64,000 nt of DNA from Paenarthrobacter aurescens TC1 (GCA_000014925.1 CP000474.1:434001-498000); one strand, 5' to 3'; positions 34,685 to 44,255 are shown, counted from the stretch's first letter. Numbers and translations: made by a program. Notes: a model not told the origin generated them from the sequence alone.

Positions 34685-36031
34685 ATGAAGAAAACCAAGT
34701 ACCTGCTACCGGTCGCAGCCGCCGGTGTTCTGGCACTTACCCTTTCCGCCTGTAGCGGAGATGGTGGCGGTGGAGGATCCACCGCCGGCTCGGAGGATTG
34801 CTCCGCCTACGAAAGCTATGGCAAGCATGACGGCAAGACCGTCTCCGTCTACTCCACCATCGTGGACATTGAAGCCACCAACCTCGAGGAATCCTGGGCG
34901 CAGTTCGAGAACTGCACAGGCATCACCGTTAAGTACGAGGGCAGCAAGGAATTCGAAACGCAGATCGGTGTCCGTGCCCAGTCCGGCACCGCCCCTGATG
35001 TGGCGATCTTCCCGCAGCCCGGTCTTCTGGCCACCCAAGCACGGGCAGGCTACCTGAAGCCAGCTCCGAAGACTGTCTCCGATCTTGTAGACAAGAACTG
35101 GTCCCCTGACTGGAAGAAGTACGGCACCGTGGACGGCACGTACTACGCCGCTCCGATGCTGGCCAACGTCAAGGGCTTTGTTTGGTACGCGCCCAAGACC
35201 TTCAAGGACAAGGGCTGGGAAGTCCCCAAGACGTGGGACGAAATGATCGAGCTGTCCAAGAAGATTGCCGCGGATGACCCGAACATGAAGCCGTGGTGCG
35301 CAGGATTCGAGTCCGGTGAGGCTACCGGCTGGCCCGGCACTGACTGGATCGAGGACGTCGTCCTGCGTGCGCATGGCCCCGAGGTTTACGACCAGTGGGT
35401 AGCTCACCAGATCCCCTTCAACGACCCCAAGATCGTTGATTCCTTCAACAAGGCCGGCGATATCCTGCTCAACCAGGAAATGGTCAACGGCGGCTTCGGT
35501 GACGTCCGCTCGATCCTGAGCACCGGCTTCGCCCAGGCTGGCCAGCCGGTCCTGGATGGTACGTGCGCCATGCACCACCAGGCCAACTTCCAGGCAGCCA
35601 ACTGGCCTGCAGGAACCAACGTTGCTGAAGATGGCGACGTGTGGGCCTTCATCACCCCGCCGATCGACGAAAGCAAGGGCAAGGCAGTCACCGGTGGCGG
35701 CGAAATGGTGGGCGCATACAAGGACACTGCAGAGGTTCAGTCGTTCCTGGCCTACCTGGCAAGCGCCGACTTTGCCAACAACCGCGTCAAGCTTGGCGGC
35801 GTCGTCAGTGCTAACAAGGGCCTGGATCCCAACAACGCACAGTCCGACCTCGACAAACTGACCGTCCAGATCCTTCAGGACCCCGAGACTGTGTTCCGCT
35901 TTGACGGCTCTGACCTGATGCCGAGTGCGGTTGGTTCCAACTCCTTCTGGAAGGGCATCGTGCAGTGGATCAACGGCACGTCTTCGCAGGATGTTGCCAA
36001 CAGCATCGAATCCAGCTGGCCTAAGAGCTAA
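34685..36031 (+). CDS. Alpha-glucoside-type ABC substrate-binding lipoprotein
   Basis: The 448-residue protein has lipobox LSAC after a signal helix. The mature part reads GKTVSVYSTIVDIEATNLEESW, KEFETQIGVRAQSGTAPDVAIF, and FIWYAP-like VWYAPKTFKDKGWEVPKTWDE, similar to AglE of the AglEFG system for alpha-glucosides such as sucrose, trehalose or maltose. GAGGAG precedes the ATG at 34685. A strong hairpin follows the gene. Specificity is inferred from family. Confidence 0.8.
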   Translation: MKKTKYLLPVAAAGVLALTLSACSGDGGGGGSTAGSEDCSAYESYGKHDGKTVSVYSTIVDIEATNLEESWAQFENCTGITVKYEGSKEFETQIGVRAQSGTAPDVAIFPQPGLLATQARAGYLKPAPKTVSDLVDKNWSPDWKKYGTVDGTYYAAPMLANVKGFVWYAPKTFKDKGWEVPKTWDEMIELSKKIAADDPNMKPWCAGFESGEATGWPGTDWIEDVVLRAHGPEVYDQWVAHQIPFNDPKIVDSFNKAGDILLNQEMVNGGFGDVRSILSTGFAQAGQPVLDGTCAMHHQANFQAANWPAGTNVAEDGDVWAFITPPIDESKGKAVTGGGEMVGAYKDTAEVQSFLAYLASADFANNRVKLGGVVSANKGLDPNNAQSDLDKLTVQILQDPETVFRFDGSDLMPSAVGSNSFWKGIVQWINGTSSQDVANSIESSWPKS

Positions 36032-36037
36032 CTCCCA

Positions 36038-36085
36038 AAGTGCTGCCTCCCCTGACTGGAACTCCCAGGCGGGGAGGCAGCGCTT
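36038..36085 (+). terminator. Attenuating terminator between binding-protein and permease genes
   Basis: AAGTGCTGCCTCCCC at 36038-36052 pairs with GGGGAGGCAGCGCTT at 36071-36085 (15 base pairs with one G-T), followed by TTCCC. A partial terminator here would make the binding protein more abundant than the permeases, a common arrangement. Confidence 0.75.
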
Positions 36086-36121
36086 TTCCCGGAACTTAGT
36101 GATTCACTCACGCCCCGGAGG

Positions 36122-37093
36122 TTGGGTATGGAATTTATAGGAGAAAAACTCCTTCAAGTAGTGATAGCCCTGGCGATATTCGCAGCGGTTATCGGCCTCA
36201 TCATGTTGCTGGTGGACAGGGCTCCGAAATCAGTCAAGGACAAAGTCACCGTGGCCGGCTTCCTTGCCCCTGCAGCGATCCTGATGCTGGTGGGCCTTGT
36301 TTATCCGGCCATTCGCACGTCAATGCTGGCGTTCACGGATGCCAGTGGCAACGGCAACGGCTTTGACAACTTTGTCTGGATGTTCACGCAGCCAGAGGCT
36401 CTGACCACTCTGCGGAACACCGTCATCTGGACCGTCCTGGTTCCCTTGCTGTCCACAAGCTTTGGACTTGCATATGCAGTGTTCATCGACAAAGCCCGTG
36501 GCGAGCGGGTTCTGAAGTCGTTGGTCTTCATGCCGATGGCCATCTCCTTTGTGGGCGCAGGCATCATTTGGAAGCTCGTATATGACTACCGCGGTCCAAA
36601 CATCGAGCAGACCGGTGTCATCAACTTCTTCCGGGACGCCTTGGGCATGGATCCCAAGCAGTTCCTTCTGGACGCACCGGAAAACACCATCTTCCTCATC
36701 ATCGTCATGGTCTGGATCCAGACCGGCTTTGCCATGGTGATTCTCTCCGCTGCTATCAAGGGTGTCCCCGTGGAGCTCATCGAAGCAGCCCGCCTGGATG
36801 GGGCCAACGCCTGGCAACAGTTCCGCAATGTCACGGTCCCCGGTATCCGCGGAGCCTTGGTGGTGGTGCTGACAACCATCACCATCGCCACGCTGAAGGT
36901 CTTCGATATTGTCCGAACCATGACGGCAGGCAACTACGACACGTCCGTGGTTGCCAACGAAATGTACACGCAGGCTTTCCGTGCCGGTGAGCCAGGACGA
37001 GGTGCCGCATTGGCCCTGATCCTGTTCCTGATGGTGCTGCCGATCGTCGTGTACAACGCTCGAGTCCTTCGCAAGCAAAGGGAGATCCATTGA
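36122..37093 (+). CDS. ABC sugar permease, AglF-type
   Basis: The 323-residue permease has an extra N-terminal helix before the usual six (starting LQVVIALAIFAAVIGLIMLL) and an EAA loop, IEAARLDGANAWQQFRNVTVP. The long N-terminus fits AglF-like permeases. GGAGG precedes the ATG. It should pair with the next permease and an ATPase that is not in this window. Confidence 0.8.
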   Translation: MGMEFIGEKLLQVVIALAIFAAVIGLIMLLVDRAPKSVKDKVTVAGFLAPAAILMLVGLVYPAIRTSMLAFTDASGNGNGFDNFVWMFTQPEALTTLRNTVIWTVLVPLLSTSFGLAYAVFIDKARGERVLKSLVFMPMAISFVGAGIIWKLVYDYRGPNIEQTGVINFFRDALGMDPKQFLLDAPENTIFLIIVMVWIQTGFAMVILSAAIKGVPVELIEAARLDGANAWQQFRNVTVPGIRGALVVVLTTITIATLKVFDIVRTMTAGNYDTSVVANEMYTQAFRAGEPGRGAALALILFLMVLPIVVYNARVLRKQREIH

Positions 37094-38052
37094 CAGCCAC
37101 GCCAGCCCCGAAAGAGGCCTCGAAGGCCACCCGGCAGCGTCCTGGATCCGATCCCACGGAGGACGCCCAGCCGATCATGCGTCGGGTCAAGACGAAGCTC
37201 ACGTCCAAGTGGGCAACAGCGGCAGCGATCATCATCGCCGTCGTATGGTCCGTGCCGACGTTCGGCCTGTTTGTCACCTCGTTCCGTCCGGCCGCCAAGC
37301 AGGTGGGTCCCCGCTCCAACGGCTGGTGGAATGCCTTTGTTGACTGGGACTTCACGTTCAAGAACTACGCGGACGTCCTGACCCCGGCCGGCTCGCAATC
37401 TGCCAACCTCTCCCAGTACTTCGTCAACTCCATAGCCATCGTCATCCCGGTCACCATCTTTGTGCTGGTCCTGGCGTCAATGGCCGCATACGTTTTCGCA
37501 TGGGGGAAGTTCAAGGGCCGTGACGCACTCTTCATCTTCGTCTTTGCCCTGCAGATCATCCCGCTCCAGATGGCCCTGATTCCGCTCCTGCAATTCTTCA
37601 CGCAGACCCTGCAGCTCCCCGCGGGTTCGTACGCGCAGCTGTGGATAGCTCACACCATGTTCGGCCTCCCGCTGGGCATCTTCCTGCTCCACAACTTCAT
37701 CTCCGAGATTCCCGGTGAAGTCATTGAAGCAGCAAGGGTGGACGGTGCCGGACACAGCACCATCTTCTGGCGGATCATCCTGCCCTTGTCGGTGCCTGCA
37801 CTTGCTTCCCTGGCAATCTTCCAGTTCCTGTGGGTGTGGAATGACCTGCTGGTGGCGCTGGTGTTCTCCGGTGGAACAGCGGACGTGGCCCCGATTACCC
37901 AGCGTCTGGCTGAGATCTCCGGTACTCGTGGCGCCAGGGACTACCTCAACCCGGCAGCGGCATTCGTTTCCATCATCGTCCCGCTCCTGGTGTTCTTCGG
38001 ATTGCAGCGCTACTTCGTGCGCGGCCTGCTCTCCGGTGGCCTCAAGGGGTAG
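37090..38052 (+). CDS. ABC sugar permease, AglG-type
   Basis: The 320-residue permease starts at a TTG whose last bases overlap the previous stop (TTGA). It has six helices after a charged N-terminus and an EAA loop, IEAARVDGAGHSTIFWRIILP. It ends with a conserved LQRYFVRGLLSGGLKG tail, typical of AglG-like permeases. Confidence 0.8.
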   Translation: MTATPAPKEASKATRQRPGSDPTEDAQPIMRRVKTKLTSKWATAAAIIIAVVWSVPTFGLFVTSFRPAAKQVGPRSNGWWNAFVDWDFTFKNYADVLTPAGSQSANLSQYFVNSIAIVIPVTIFVLVLASMAAYVFAWGKFKGRDALFIFVFALQIIPLQMALIPLLQFFTQTLQLPAGSYAQLWIAHTMFGLPLGIFLLHNFISEIPGEVIEAARVDGAGHSTIFWRIILPLSVPALASLAIFQFLWVWNDLLVALVFSGGTADVAPITQRLAEISGTRGARDYLNPAAAFVSIIVPLLVFFGLQRYFVRGLLSGGLKG

Positions 38053-38057
38053 GAACC

Positions 38058-38106
38058 GCAGCCTCGGTTGCGTTGCGCATTACGTCGCCGCGTAACCGAG
38101 GGCTGC
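38058..38106 (+). terminator. Hairpin downstream of the permease genes
   Basis: GCAGCCTCGGTT at 38058-38069 pairs with AACCGAGGGCTGC at 38094-38106 with one bulged base. No T run follows. It probably marks the end of the transporter message. Confidence 0.45.
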
Positions 38107-38167
38107 AAACCACAAGTCCACAATTAAGGTGTGAAGGCGGAGCAACGGCGGCCGGAGAGGGGAGCCT

Positions 38168-39235
38168 GTGTCAAAAACAACGGGTAGATCCCAACGCGGC
38201 GGCCATACGGGCGTTAGCATCGAGGACGTCGCAGCGGCTGCCGGAGTCTCCACCGCCACTGTCTCCAGGGCGGTCCGCGGACTGCCCCGGGTGTCGCCAG
38301 CAACCCGGGAAAAGATCCTCGAAGTAGCCAGTTCCCTGGGGTACGTGGCGTCGTCGTCGGCCTCGGGTCTGGCGACGGGCCGCACACGCACCATCGGCGT
38401 GCTGGCCCCTTTCGTTAGTCGCTGGTTTTTTTCCAAGGCCATCGAAGGCGCAGACCGGGAACTGCATTCCCGCAAGTACAACCTGTCCTTGTTCAATTTG
38501 GGCGGCCACGGCAGCAACCGTGAGCGGCTCTTCAGTTCCACCATGGTCTACAAGCAGATAGATGCCCTGCTGGTGCTATGCATGTCCTTGACCGAGGAAG
38601 AGCTGGAACACCTCCACAAGATCGACATCCCGCTGGTAGTGGTGGGTGGTCATGTTGAGGATTGCGCGTACATCGGCATCAATGATTACGACGCCGCGTC
38701 CACCGCCGTGCGGCATCTGCTGGACCTGGGCCACAAGGACATCGCTTTGCTTCATGGCGACGATGAGACGGACCTGAACTTCGACGTTCCCCGCGTGCGT
38801 ATCCGCGCCTTCCAGGAAGTGATGACCGACGCCGGCCTGGCAGTCCGTCCTGAATGGGACCAATGGGGGGACTTCACTGTCGCCAGCGGACAGCAGGCGT
38901 TCAACCGGCTCTGGAGTCAGCCCGGCCGTAAACCGACAGCCATCTTCTGCTCGTCCGACGAGATGGCGATGGGCGTCATTTTCGAGGCGGGGCGCCACGG
39001 CGTCAGGGTGCCGCAGGACCTCTCAGTCATCGGGATCGACGACCATGACTTCTCGTCGTCCATCGGGCTCACAACCGTGGGCCAGCGGCCCGACAATCAG
39101 GCGGAGCTGGCCACCAAAATGCTCCTGGATGAGCTTGACGGTAACCCGGGAGCGGTGCATTCAGAGGTGGCACCCCACAAGCTGATTGTCCGCGAGACAA
39201 CAGCCCCGCCCAACTTTCCTGGACAGCCAAGCTAA
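38168..39235 (+). CDS. LacI-family regulator, probable regulator of the alpha-glucoside transporter
   Basis: The 355-residue protein has a LacI helix-turn-helix: VSIEDVAAAAGVSTATVSRA, then VRGLPRVSPATREKILEVASS, LGYVASSSASGLATGRT, with the hinge intact. The effector domain includes TIGVLAPFVSRWFFSKAIEG and PTAIFCSSDEMAMGVIFEAG. It starts at a GTG after AGGGGAGCC. The palindrome before the binding-protein gene is the expected target. Its stop codon overlaps that of the opposite-strand gene. Confidence 0.85.
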   Translation: MSKTTGRSQRGGHTGVSIEDVAAAAGVSTATVSRAVRGLPRVSPATREKILEVASSLGYVASSSASGLATGRTRTIGVLAPFVSRWFFSKAIEGADRELHSRKYNLSLFNLGGHGSNRERLFSSTMVYKQIDALLVLCMSLTEEELEHLHKIDIPLVVVGGHVEDCAYIGINDYDAASTAVRHLLDLGHKDIALLHGDDETDLNFDVPRVRIRAFQEVMTDAGLAVRPEWDQWGDFTVASGQQAFNRLWSQPGRKPTAIFCSSDEMAMGVIFEAGRHGVRVPQDLSVIGIDDHDFSSSIGLTTVGQRPDNQAELATKMLLDELDGNPGAVHSEVAPHKLIVRETTAPPNFPGQPS

Positions 39236-40131
39236 GAAGCGCGGGCCAACTGCCGGATGGGAATCCACCGCGAGGCGAGCCGTCGGTACGCAGCTGCCGC
39301 GCCGGTCATGTCGCCTTCAGCCAAGCACTCGATGCCGAGCCGGACATCCATGGGGGATTCGTCCGGGTACACCTTGTCAGCTACGGCACCATAATCCAGC
39401 TCCACCATGGACTGAACATGGAAAAGTTCCAGCCATTCCGTGAGCTGCGTCAGGTCGTCCAGCATGTCCAAGTCCGGCGCTGCCAAAGCCAAGTGGGCCA
39501 CGGCGAAGCGTGCCCGGTCCAGGGCCTCAGTGATGGGTGTCCATACCCGGACGGTCAGAATGCGCCCCTCGGATTCCACCACGTCCTTGCGGTCCGACTC
39601 GGTGAAGAGAGAGAACCAACTGAACGGGATTCCCCAGGTTGAGGCTCGGGTATGCACGCGTTTGGCGTCTTCCCCGGCGTTGATGCGATCGATCCTGATT
39701 TGGTGCTTGTCCCGCTGCGATACCGGAATAAGAAGATCGGCCAGCGGACTGTGCACGCCGTCCATGAGCGCGTTCGCTGCCAAGCCGGCCCGAATCACCA
39801 GCTGGCTGGGGCAGTAGAGCAGCCGTCCGGCGTCGTGATCTTCTTTATTCGCCGCCGTCGCCGACCCCGCCGCGTGCCGTCCGCCCGGCACCCGCGTCAT
39901 GCGCACCAGGTCAGTGCGGCCGGTGGGGAAGGGGTCACCGCCGGAGCGCGTGATGCGTCCCAGGGAGGCTTGGAGCTCCGCATTTTCGATGGCGGCCCGG
40001 GAACCCGCCTTGCTGCCCTCCGCCACGAGTTGGCGCTGCTGCTCGGGCGGGAAGGCCTCGAGGGGCTCGTAAATGCGCAGCGACGACGAGAACGGCAGAC
40101 CTGCCTGGCCCCGATACAGGTTTCCAGTCAT
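39232..40131 (-). CDS. Conserved actinobacterial hypothetical protein
   Basis: The 299-residue soluble protein begins MTGNLYRGQAGLPFSSSLRI, then YEPLEAFPPEQQRQLVAEG. This opening recurs in a family of Arthrobacter-type proteins of unknown function. A middle part has SWFSLFTESDRKDVVESEGR and late LFHVQSMVELDYGAVADKVYP. GGGGCGG precedes the ATG at 40131; the longer frame to 40473 runs into the exonuclease gene and is a shadow. It lies 32 bases downstream of the exonuclease III gene and may be cotranscribed. Confidence 0.7.
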   Translation of the reverse strand: MTGNLYRGQAGLPFSSSLRIYEPLEAFPPEQQRQLVAEGSKAGSRAAIENAELQASLGRITRSGGDPFPTGRTDLVRMTRVPGGRHAAGSATAANKEDHDAGRLLYCPSQLVIRAGLAANALMDGVHSPLADLLIPVSQRDKHQIRIDRINAGEDAKRVHTRASTWGIPFSWFSLFTESDRKDVVESEGRILTVRVWTPITEALDRARFAVAHLALAAPDLDMLDDLTQLTEWLELFHVQSMVELDYGAVADKVYPDESPMDVRLGIECLAEGDMTGAAAAYRRLASRWIPIRQLARAS

Positions 40132-40163
40132 GTCAGCCGCCCCTTTCGTCAGTGACCTTGTAC

Positions 40164-40976
40164 TTAGTCTGCAAGCTCTACGATGACGGGAGCGTGGTCC
40201 GAAGCGCCCTTGCCCTTGCGTTCCTCGCGGTCGATGGAAGCGCCGGTGACCCGCGATGCCAGAGCCGGTGATGCGAGGCAGAAGTCGATGCGCATGCCTT
40301 CCTTCTTGGGGAAGCGCAGCTGCGTGTAATCCCAGTACGTGTAGACGCCCGGGCCCGGAGTGTAGGGACGGACGACGTCGGTGAATCCGGCTGTTTCGAA
40401 GGCGTGGAAGGCGGCGCGCTCGGGTTCGCTGACGTGGGTGTAATTGTTGTTGCGGAAGAGCTCGATGTCCCACACGTCGTCGTCGAAGGGAGCGATGTTC
40501 CAGTCACCCATGAGTGCGATCTGGGCGGTCGGTTCGGACTTTACCCATTCGGCTGCGTGGCCCTGCAGGACGTCCAGCCATTTGATCTTGTACGGCATGT
40601 GTTCGTCGTCCAGTGAACGGCCGTTGGGCACGTAGAGGCTCCAGATGCGGATGCCGCCGCAGGTGGCTGCGATGGCACGGGCTTCCTGTGCGGGATCCTT
40701 GCCTGCCTTGCCGAACGCCGGCTGGTCCAGGAAGGTGCGCTGCACATCGTCCAAACCCACACGGGAAGCGATGGCAACGCCGTTCCACTGGTTCACCCCA
40801 AAGTGCGCAACCTCGTAACCCATGCGTTCAAAGAGCTCCCACGGGAAGTTCTCGTCCTTGCACTTGGTCTCCTGGATGGCAAGGACATCACAGTCGCTGC
40901 GCTCAAGCCAGGCTTCAACGCGGTCGGCACGGGCGCGGAGGGAGTTCACATTCCAGGTTGCTATCTTCACAGCCAC
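40164..40976 (-). CDS. xth: Exodeoxyribonuclease III
   Basis: The 270-residue protein is an exonuclease III/AP endonuclease of the EEP family. It has ATWNVNSLRARADRV with the metal-binding Asn, IQETKC with the metal-binding Glu, GDWNIAPFDDD (Asp and Asn of the active site) and SDHAPVIVEL with the catalytic His. It cuts at abasic sites and removes 3' blocks during base-excision repair. Length is normal. No unusual features. Confidence 0.9.
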   Translation of the reverse strand: MAVKIATWNVNSLRARADRVEAWLERSDCDVLAIQETKCKDENFPWELFERMGYEVAHFGVNQWNGVAIASRVGLDDVQRTFLDQPAFGKAGKDPAQEARAIAATCGGIRIWSLYVPNGRSLDDEHMPYKIKWLDVLQGHAAEWVKSEPTAQIALMGDWNIAPFDDDVWDIELFRNNNYTHVSEPERAAFHAFETAGFTDVVRPYTPGPGVYTYWDYTQLRFPKKEGMRIDFCLASPALASRVTGASIDREERKGKGASDHAPVIVELAD

Positions 40977-41040
40977 TAACTTACCGAACTTGGCGCTGAG
41001 CGCATCCCCTGACGGCTTTTTACCCGGGGGACTCTCAGGG

Positions 41041-41607
41041 TCAGCGGGCGAATAACGGCGGTGAAGTGGCCAGCTTGCGGAGCCCGATGCCGGACGCGAG
41101 CAACAGCAAGCCCGTCACAATCGCGAACCCTGCCAACATCCACACCAGGCTCAGCAGACCGAGACCCGGATTCACCAGCACAACAATCCCGAACACGGTG
41201 GTCACCAGGCCCGTCAGGAGCCAGATACCCCAGCTCCGGATAAAATTCCTCGCGGCAAGGGACAGGATGATTTGGGAAAGGCCCAGGACCAGGGCCCACA
41301 AGCCAATGAGGACACCGATTGCTGCTGCCGTGATTCCCGGCAAGGCAATTGCCACAATGCCGGCCGCAATGGAGATGAACCCACCTACTACGGTCCAGCG
41401 GGAACGGCCAGCGGGGTCGTAAAAGTAATGCGCCACGCTGGTAATGCCGTCAATGATTGCGAAAACTCCGAACATGACAACTACCACCAATGCGGTGGCG
41501 CTGGGCAAAACAATGATCAATAGGCCGAAAACTATGGAAAGGACTCCCCGGACCAGCAAAGCAGTTCCCGGGTTTTTGAACATTTTGCGATCCGCTACGT
41601 CCGACAT
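41041..41607 (-). CDS. HdeD-family membrane protein
   Basis: The 188-residue protein has six helices, such as LLVRGVLSIVFGLLIIVLPSAT, and GGFISIAAGIVAIALPGIT, an internally repeated pattern with G-F-G and P in each helix. This is the HdeD (DUF308) family, linked to acid resistance in enterobacteria but of general unknown role elsewhere. A basic tail follows the last helix. Confidence 0.75.
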   Translation of the reverse strand: MSDVADRKMFKNPGTALLVRGVLSIVFGLLIIVLPSATALVVVVMFGVFAIIDGITSVAHYFYDPAGRSRWTVVGGFISIAAGIVAIALPGITAAAIGVLIGLWALVLGLSQIILSLAARNFIRSWGIWLLTGLVTTVFGIVVLVNPGLGLLSLVWMLAGFAIVTGLLLLASGIGLRKLATSPPLFAR

Positions 41608-41634
41608 ACGGTCAGCGTATCCAACCAGCCGCCT

Positions 41635-42261
41635 TTACCGCATCCCCTCTCGCCGGATAGCTGTGGCAATTGCTGCGGCACGCGTTTCGACACCCAATTT
41701 GGCGTAGATGTGCGCGAGGTGGGTTTTGACAGTTGCCTCGGAGATAAACAGCCGTTTCCCGAGGTCGCGGTTGCTGAGGCCTTCGGTGAGGAGGCTGAGC
41801 AGCTCTGCTTCGCGGGGAGTGAGGATCTCATCAGGATTCCGCAATTGTTGGAACAGGCGCGAAGCCACCGGCGCACTCATCACGCTCTTCCCCTGCACAG
41901 CGCCCCGAACGGCCGCGAAGATCTCCTCCGGGGCCGCGTCCTTGAGCAAATAGCCCATGGCTCCGGCGTCCACCGCGCGGACGATGTCGGCGTCCGAATC
42001 GTAGGTGGTGAACACGATGACGGCCTGCTTCGGGTTCCGCTGACGGAGTTGCTTGATGGCTTCGATGCCATCCATCCCGGCACCCATGGCCAAATCCATG
42101 AGGACTACCGCGGGCATATGCTCTTGGGCGGCTTCCAATGCCTCCTCGCCGGAGGCTGCTTCCCCGACGACGGCGATATCGGCTTGGGTGCCCAACAGCG
42201 CCTTGAGTCCGCTCCGGACTACGGTGTGGTCGTCCACGAGGAGCACGGAGATGCTGTTCAT
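41635..42261 (-). CDS. NarL-family response regulator, SenR-like
   Basis: The 208-residue protein has a receiver domain with VLLVDDHTVVRSGLKALL and phosphorylation site in AVVLMDLAMGAGMDGIEA. The C-terminal part LTPREAELLSLLTEGLSNRDLG, then KRLFISEATVKTHLAHIYAKLG is a LuxR helix-turn-helix. Its gene follows the kinase gene with ATGA overlap. The kinase and the divergent heme-binding protein gene match the SenS-SenR-HbpS layout of Streptomyces, a redox/heme-sensing system. Confidence 0.85.
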   Translation of the reverse strand: MNSISVLLVDDHTVVRSGLKALLGTQADIAVVGEAASGEEALEAAQEHMPAVVLMDLAMGAGMDGIEAIKQLRQRNPKQAVIVFTTYDSDADIVRAVDAGAMGYLLKDAAPEEIFAAVRGAVQGKSVMSAPVASRLFQQLRNPDEILTPREAELLSLLTEGLSNRDLGKRLFISEATVKTHLAHIYAKLGVETRAAAIATAIRREGMR

Positions 42262-43487
42262 CGGGCCTCCTTCGGAGCGTTTTCCGGATCAGCAGGCCGG
42301 GTCAGCGGGAACTGCGCCGCGATGATGGTTCCTTCGCCGGGCGAGCTCTCCACAGATAATTCTCCGCCCAACTGTTCAACCCGCTGCCGCATGGCCCGCA
42401 GGCCGTATCCTCCGTTTGCCGACGGCGGAGGTACCGCTGCGGGATCAAAGCCGCGGCCGTCGTCGAACACGTCCAGGGTGACCGCGTCCGGAAGGTACCC
42501 CACAGTCACGCTGGCGTGGTTCGCGTGGGCGTGGAGTTTGATGTTGGCAGCTGCGCTTTGCGTGACGCGGAGCAGGGCATGCCGCACCTCGGAAGGAAGG
42601 GGCTGAGGCTCACCGGTGACCTGGACGTTGATGTTATCCACATATTGCCGTGCTGCATGTTCCAAGGCCTCCGGGAGCGGACCCGTCTCGAGGCCGGGGG
42701 CGGAGAGTTCGTGCACCAGGCTGCGGGTGTCGGCGAGGTTGCGCCTGAGCAAATCCGTTGCCTTGCGTACGTCGTCATGGGCGGTTTCGGCTGGCCATGA
42801 CCGTTGGGCGGCCTCAAGGAGGAGCAGGCTGCTGGCCAGGCCTTGGGTCACGGTGTCGTGGATTTCTCGCGAAACGCGCTCGCGTTCGGTGGCGATTCCG
42901 GCTTCACGTTGCTTGGCGGCGAGTTGCTCCTGGGCCTGGGTGACGTCGTCGAAAAGCCTGCGTTGCAGTGCCGCGTCGCGTTCAATCTTGTCGTAGATCA
43001 GCGTGAGCAGGGCGCCCGCCGCGAGGGGCCCGAGCAGCATGGCGATGTCCGTCCAGTCGCTCATCCGGAAGAGGCCGACGGCGGTAGCGGCCGCCGTCGC
43101 ACCGCCCGCCACGTAGCCCGACCATCCCCGGAAGGCCGTGCGCGTGAGGAAGAAGATGGCGAAGGAACACCAGGCGAAGCTCGGAGCGACCACCACCAGC
43201 GCGGCCCATGCTGCCACTAACGCGACCATCCACGGAATCCACAGCTGTTGCCTACCCCGACGTGGTTGCCGATGGGCCAGCACGGCGGTGACCGCATACA
43301 GCGCACACACGGCTATGGCCAGGGCGACGGTCCACAGGTTGTCTGCGGGGGAGTGACGCATGACGTACCTGACCGCGGAGGCCACCATCAGCACGGCAAA
43401 GCCCGAATGCACTACGGCATCAAGACGGCCATCGATCCGGTTGCTGGGCTGGTTGCCAGGTTCGGGCCGTAAGCGGGTAGTTGGCAT
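42258..43487 (-). CDS. Sensor histidine kinase, SenS-like
   Basis: The 409-residue kinase has about five or six N-terminal helices (VVHSGFAVLMVASAVRYVM, WTVALAIAVCALYAVTAVLA and others), a coiled linker (LFDDVTQAQEQLAAKQREAG) and the HisKA_3 phospho-acceptor RVSREIHDTVTQGLASSLLL. The ATP-binding part has SAAANIKLHAHANHASVTV and DDGRGFDPA. It forms a pair with the overlapping response-regulator gene. It probably senses redox or heme state with the divergent HbpS-like protein, as in Streptomyces (inference from synteny). Confidence 0.85.
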   Translation of the reverse strand: MPTTRLRPEPGNQPSNRIDGRLDAVVHSGFAVLMVASAVRYVMRHSPADNLWTVALAIAVCALYAVTAVLAHRQPRRGRQQLWIPWMVALVAAWAALVVVAPSFAWCSFAIFFLTRTAFRGWSGYVAGGATAAATAVGLFRMSDWTDIAMLLGPLAAGALLTLIYDKIERDAALQRRLFDDVTQAQEQLAAKQREAGIATERERVSREIHDTVTQGLASSLLLLEAAQRSWPAETAHDDVRKATDLLRRNLADTRSLVHELSAPGLETGPLPEALEHAARQYVDNINVQVTGEPQPLPSEVRHALLRVTQSAAANIKLHAHANHASVTVGYLPDAVTLDVFDDGRGFDPAAVPPPSANGGYGLRAMRQRVEQLGGELSVESSPGEGTIIAAQFPLTRPADPENAPKEAR

Positions 43488-43677
43488 GGGCGGTTCCCGG
43501 TTTCAGTTGAAGGCGTTCTTTCCATGCTAGGTCCCCGCGGAGTGGTTGGTCTCTCCACCTTTTGGCTGATACCGGTGGAGGAAAGGTTGAGCCCGTGCAC
43601 GGCGGCCGGCCGATGTGGCGTGGGGACATTCGCGGAAGCATGGAGCTGTACCCGATGCTTATTACGAGGAGAACACA

Positions 43678-44253
43678 GTGAAGAAGTCCAAGAAGATGAT
43701 TGCCGCGGCAGCTGCCGGAGCATTGTTGCTTACCGGCGGAGTGACGGCCGTGGCCAACGCAGTGGCCCCCGCTGGCACGCCTGTTGCAGCGCCCGTGAAG
43801 GTTGCCGCAGACGTTCTGCCCGCGCCGGAAAATGTCGTCGCCCAGAACCGCATCTCCGTGGGAGCTTCGAGCAAAGCCGTCAACGCGGCGCTGGCCAAGT
43901 GCCAGGCCGACAAGCTGCCGTTCGTGACCGTGGCCTTGGTTGACCGTTTCGGCACCGTCCAGGCCCTCCTCCGCGGTGACAACGCCGCCGAGCACACCAT
44001 CGAAGCCGCCAAGCAGAAGGCCTACACGGCAGCAGCCTTCGGCGCTCCAACCAGCGAGCTCGCCAAGCGCATCAACGGCAACGGCCCGTCCATCGCCGAC
44101 CTCCCCGGGACCCTCTTCCTGCCGGGTGGCGTTCCGCTGAAGGTCAACGGCGTTTCCGTTGCGGGCATCGGAGTTGGCGGCGCACCCGACGGCGCGCTCG
44201 ACGAAGCCTGCGCCACTGCCGGCGCCGATGCCTTGGCCGCAGCAGCGAAGTAG
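43678..44253 (+). CDS. HbpS/GlcG-like heme-binding exported protein
   Basis: The 191-residue protein has a signal peptide (MIAAAAAGALLLTGGVTAVANA) and a DUF336 domain: SSKAVNAALAKCQADKLPFVTVAL, VDRFGTVQALLRGDNAAEHT, and AGIGVGGAPDGALDEACATAG. This is the GlcG/HbpS fold; Streptomyces HbpS binds heme outside the cell and modulates SenS. AGGAGA precedes a GTG start at 43678, excluding the upstream ATG. It is divergent from the kinase gene by 190 bases, and two bases before the ankyrin lipoprotein gene. Confidence 0.8.
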   Translation: MKKSKKMIAAAAAGALLLTGGVTAVANAVAPAGTPVAAPVKVAADVLPAPENVVAQNRISVGASSKAVNAALAKCQADKLPFVTVALVDRFGTVQALLRGDNAAEHTIEAAKQKAYTAAAFGAPTSELAKRINGNGPSIADLPGTLFLPGGVPLKVNGVSVAGIGVGGAPDGALDEACATAGADALAAAAK

Positions 44254-44255
44254 CC

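Noticed and set aside
39232..40473. Longer 413-codon version of the hypothetical protein
   Set aside because: The first 114 codons overlap exonuclease III and are Arg/His-rich shadow; the start at 40131 has a good binding site.
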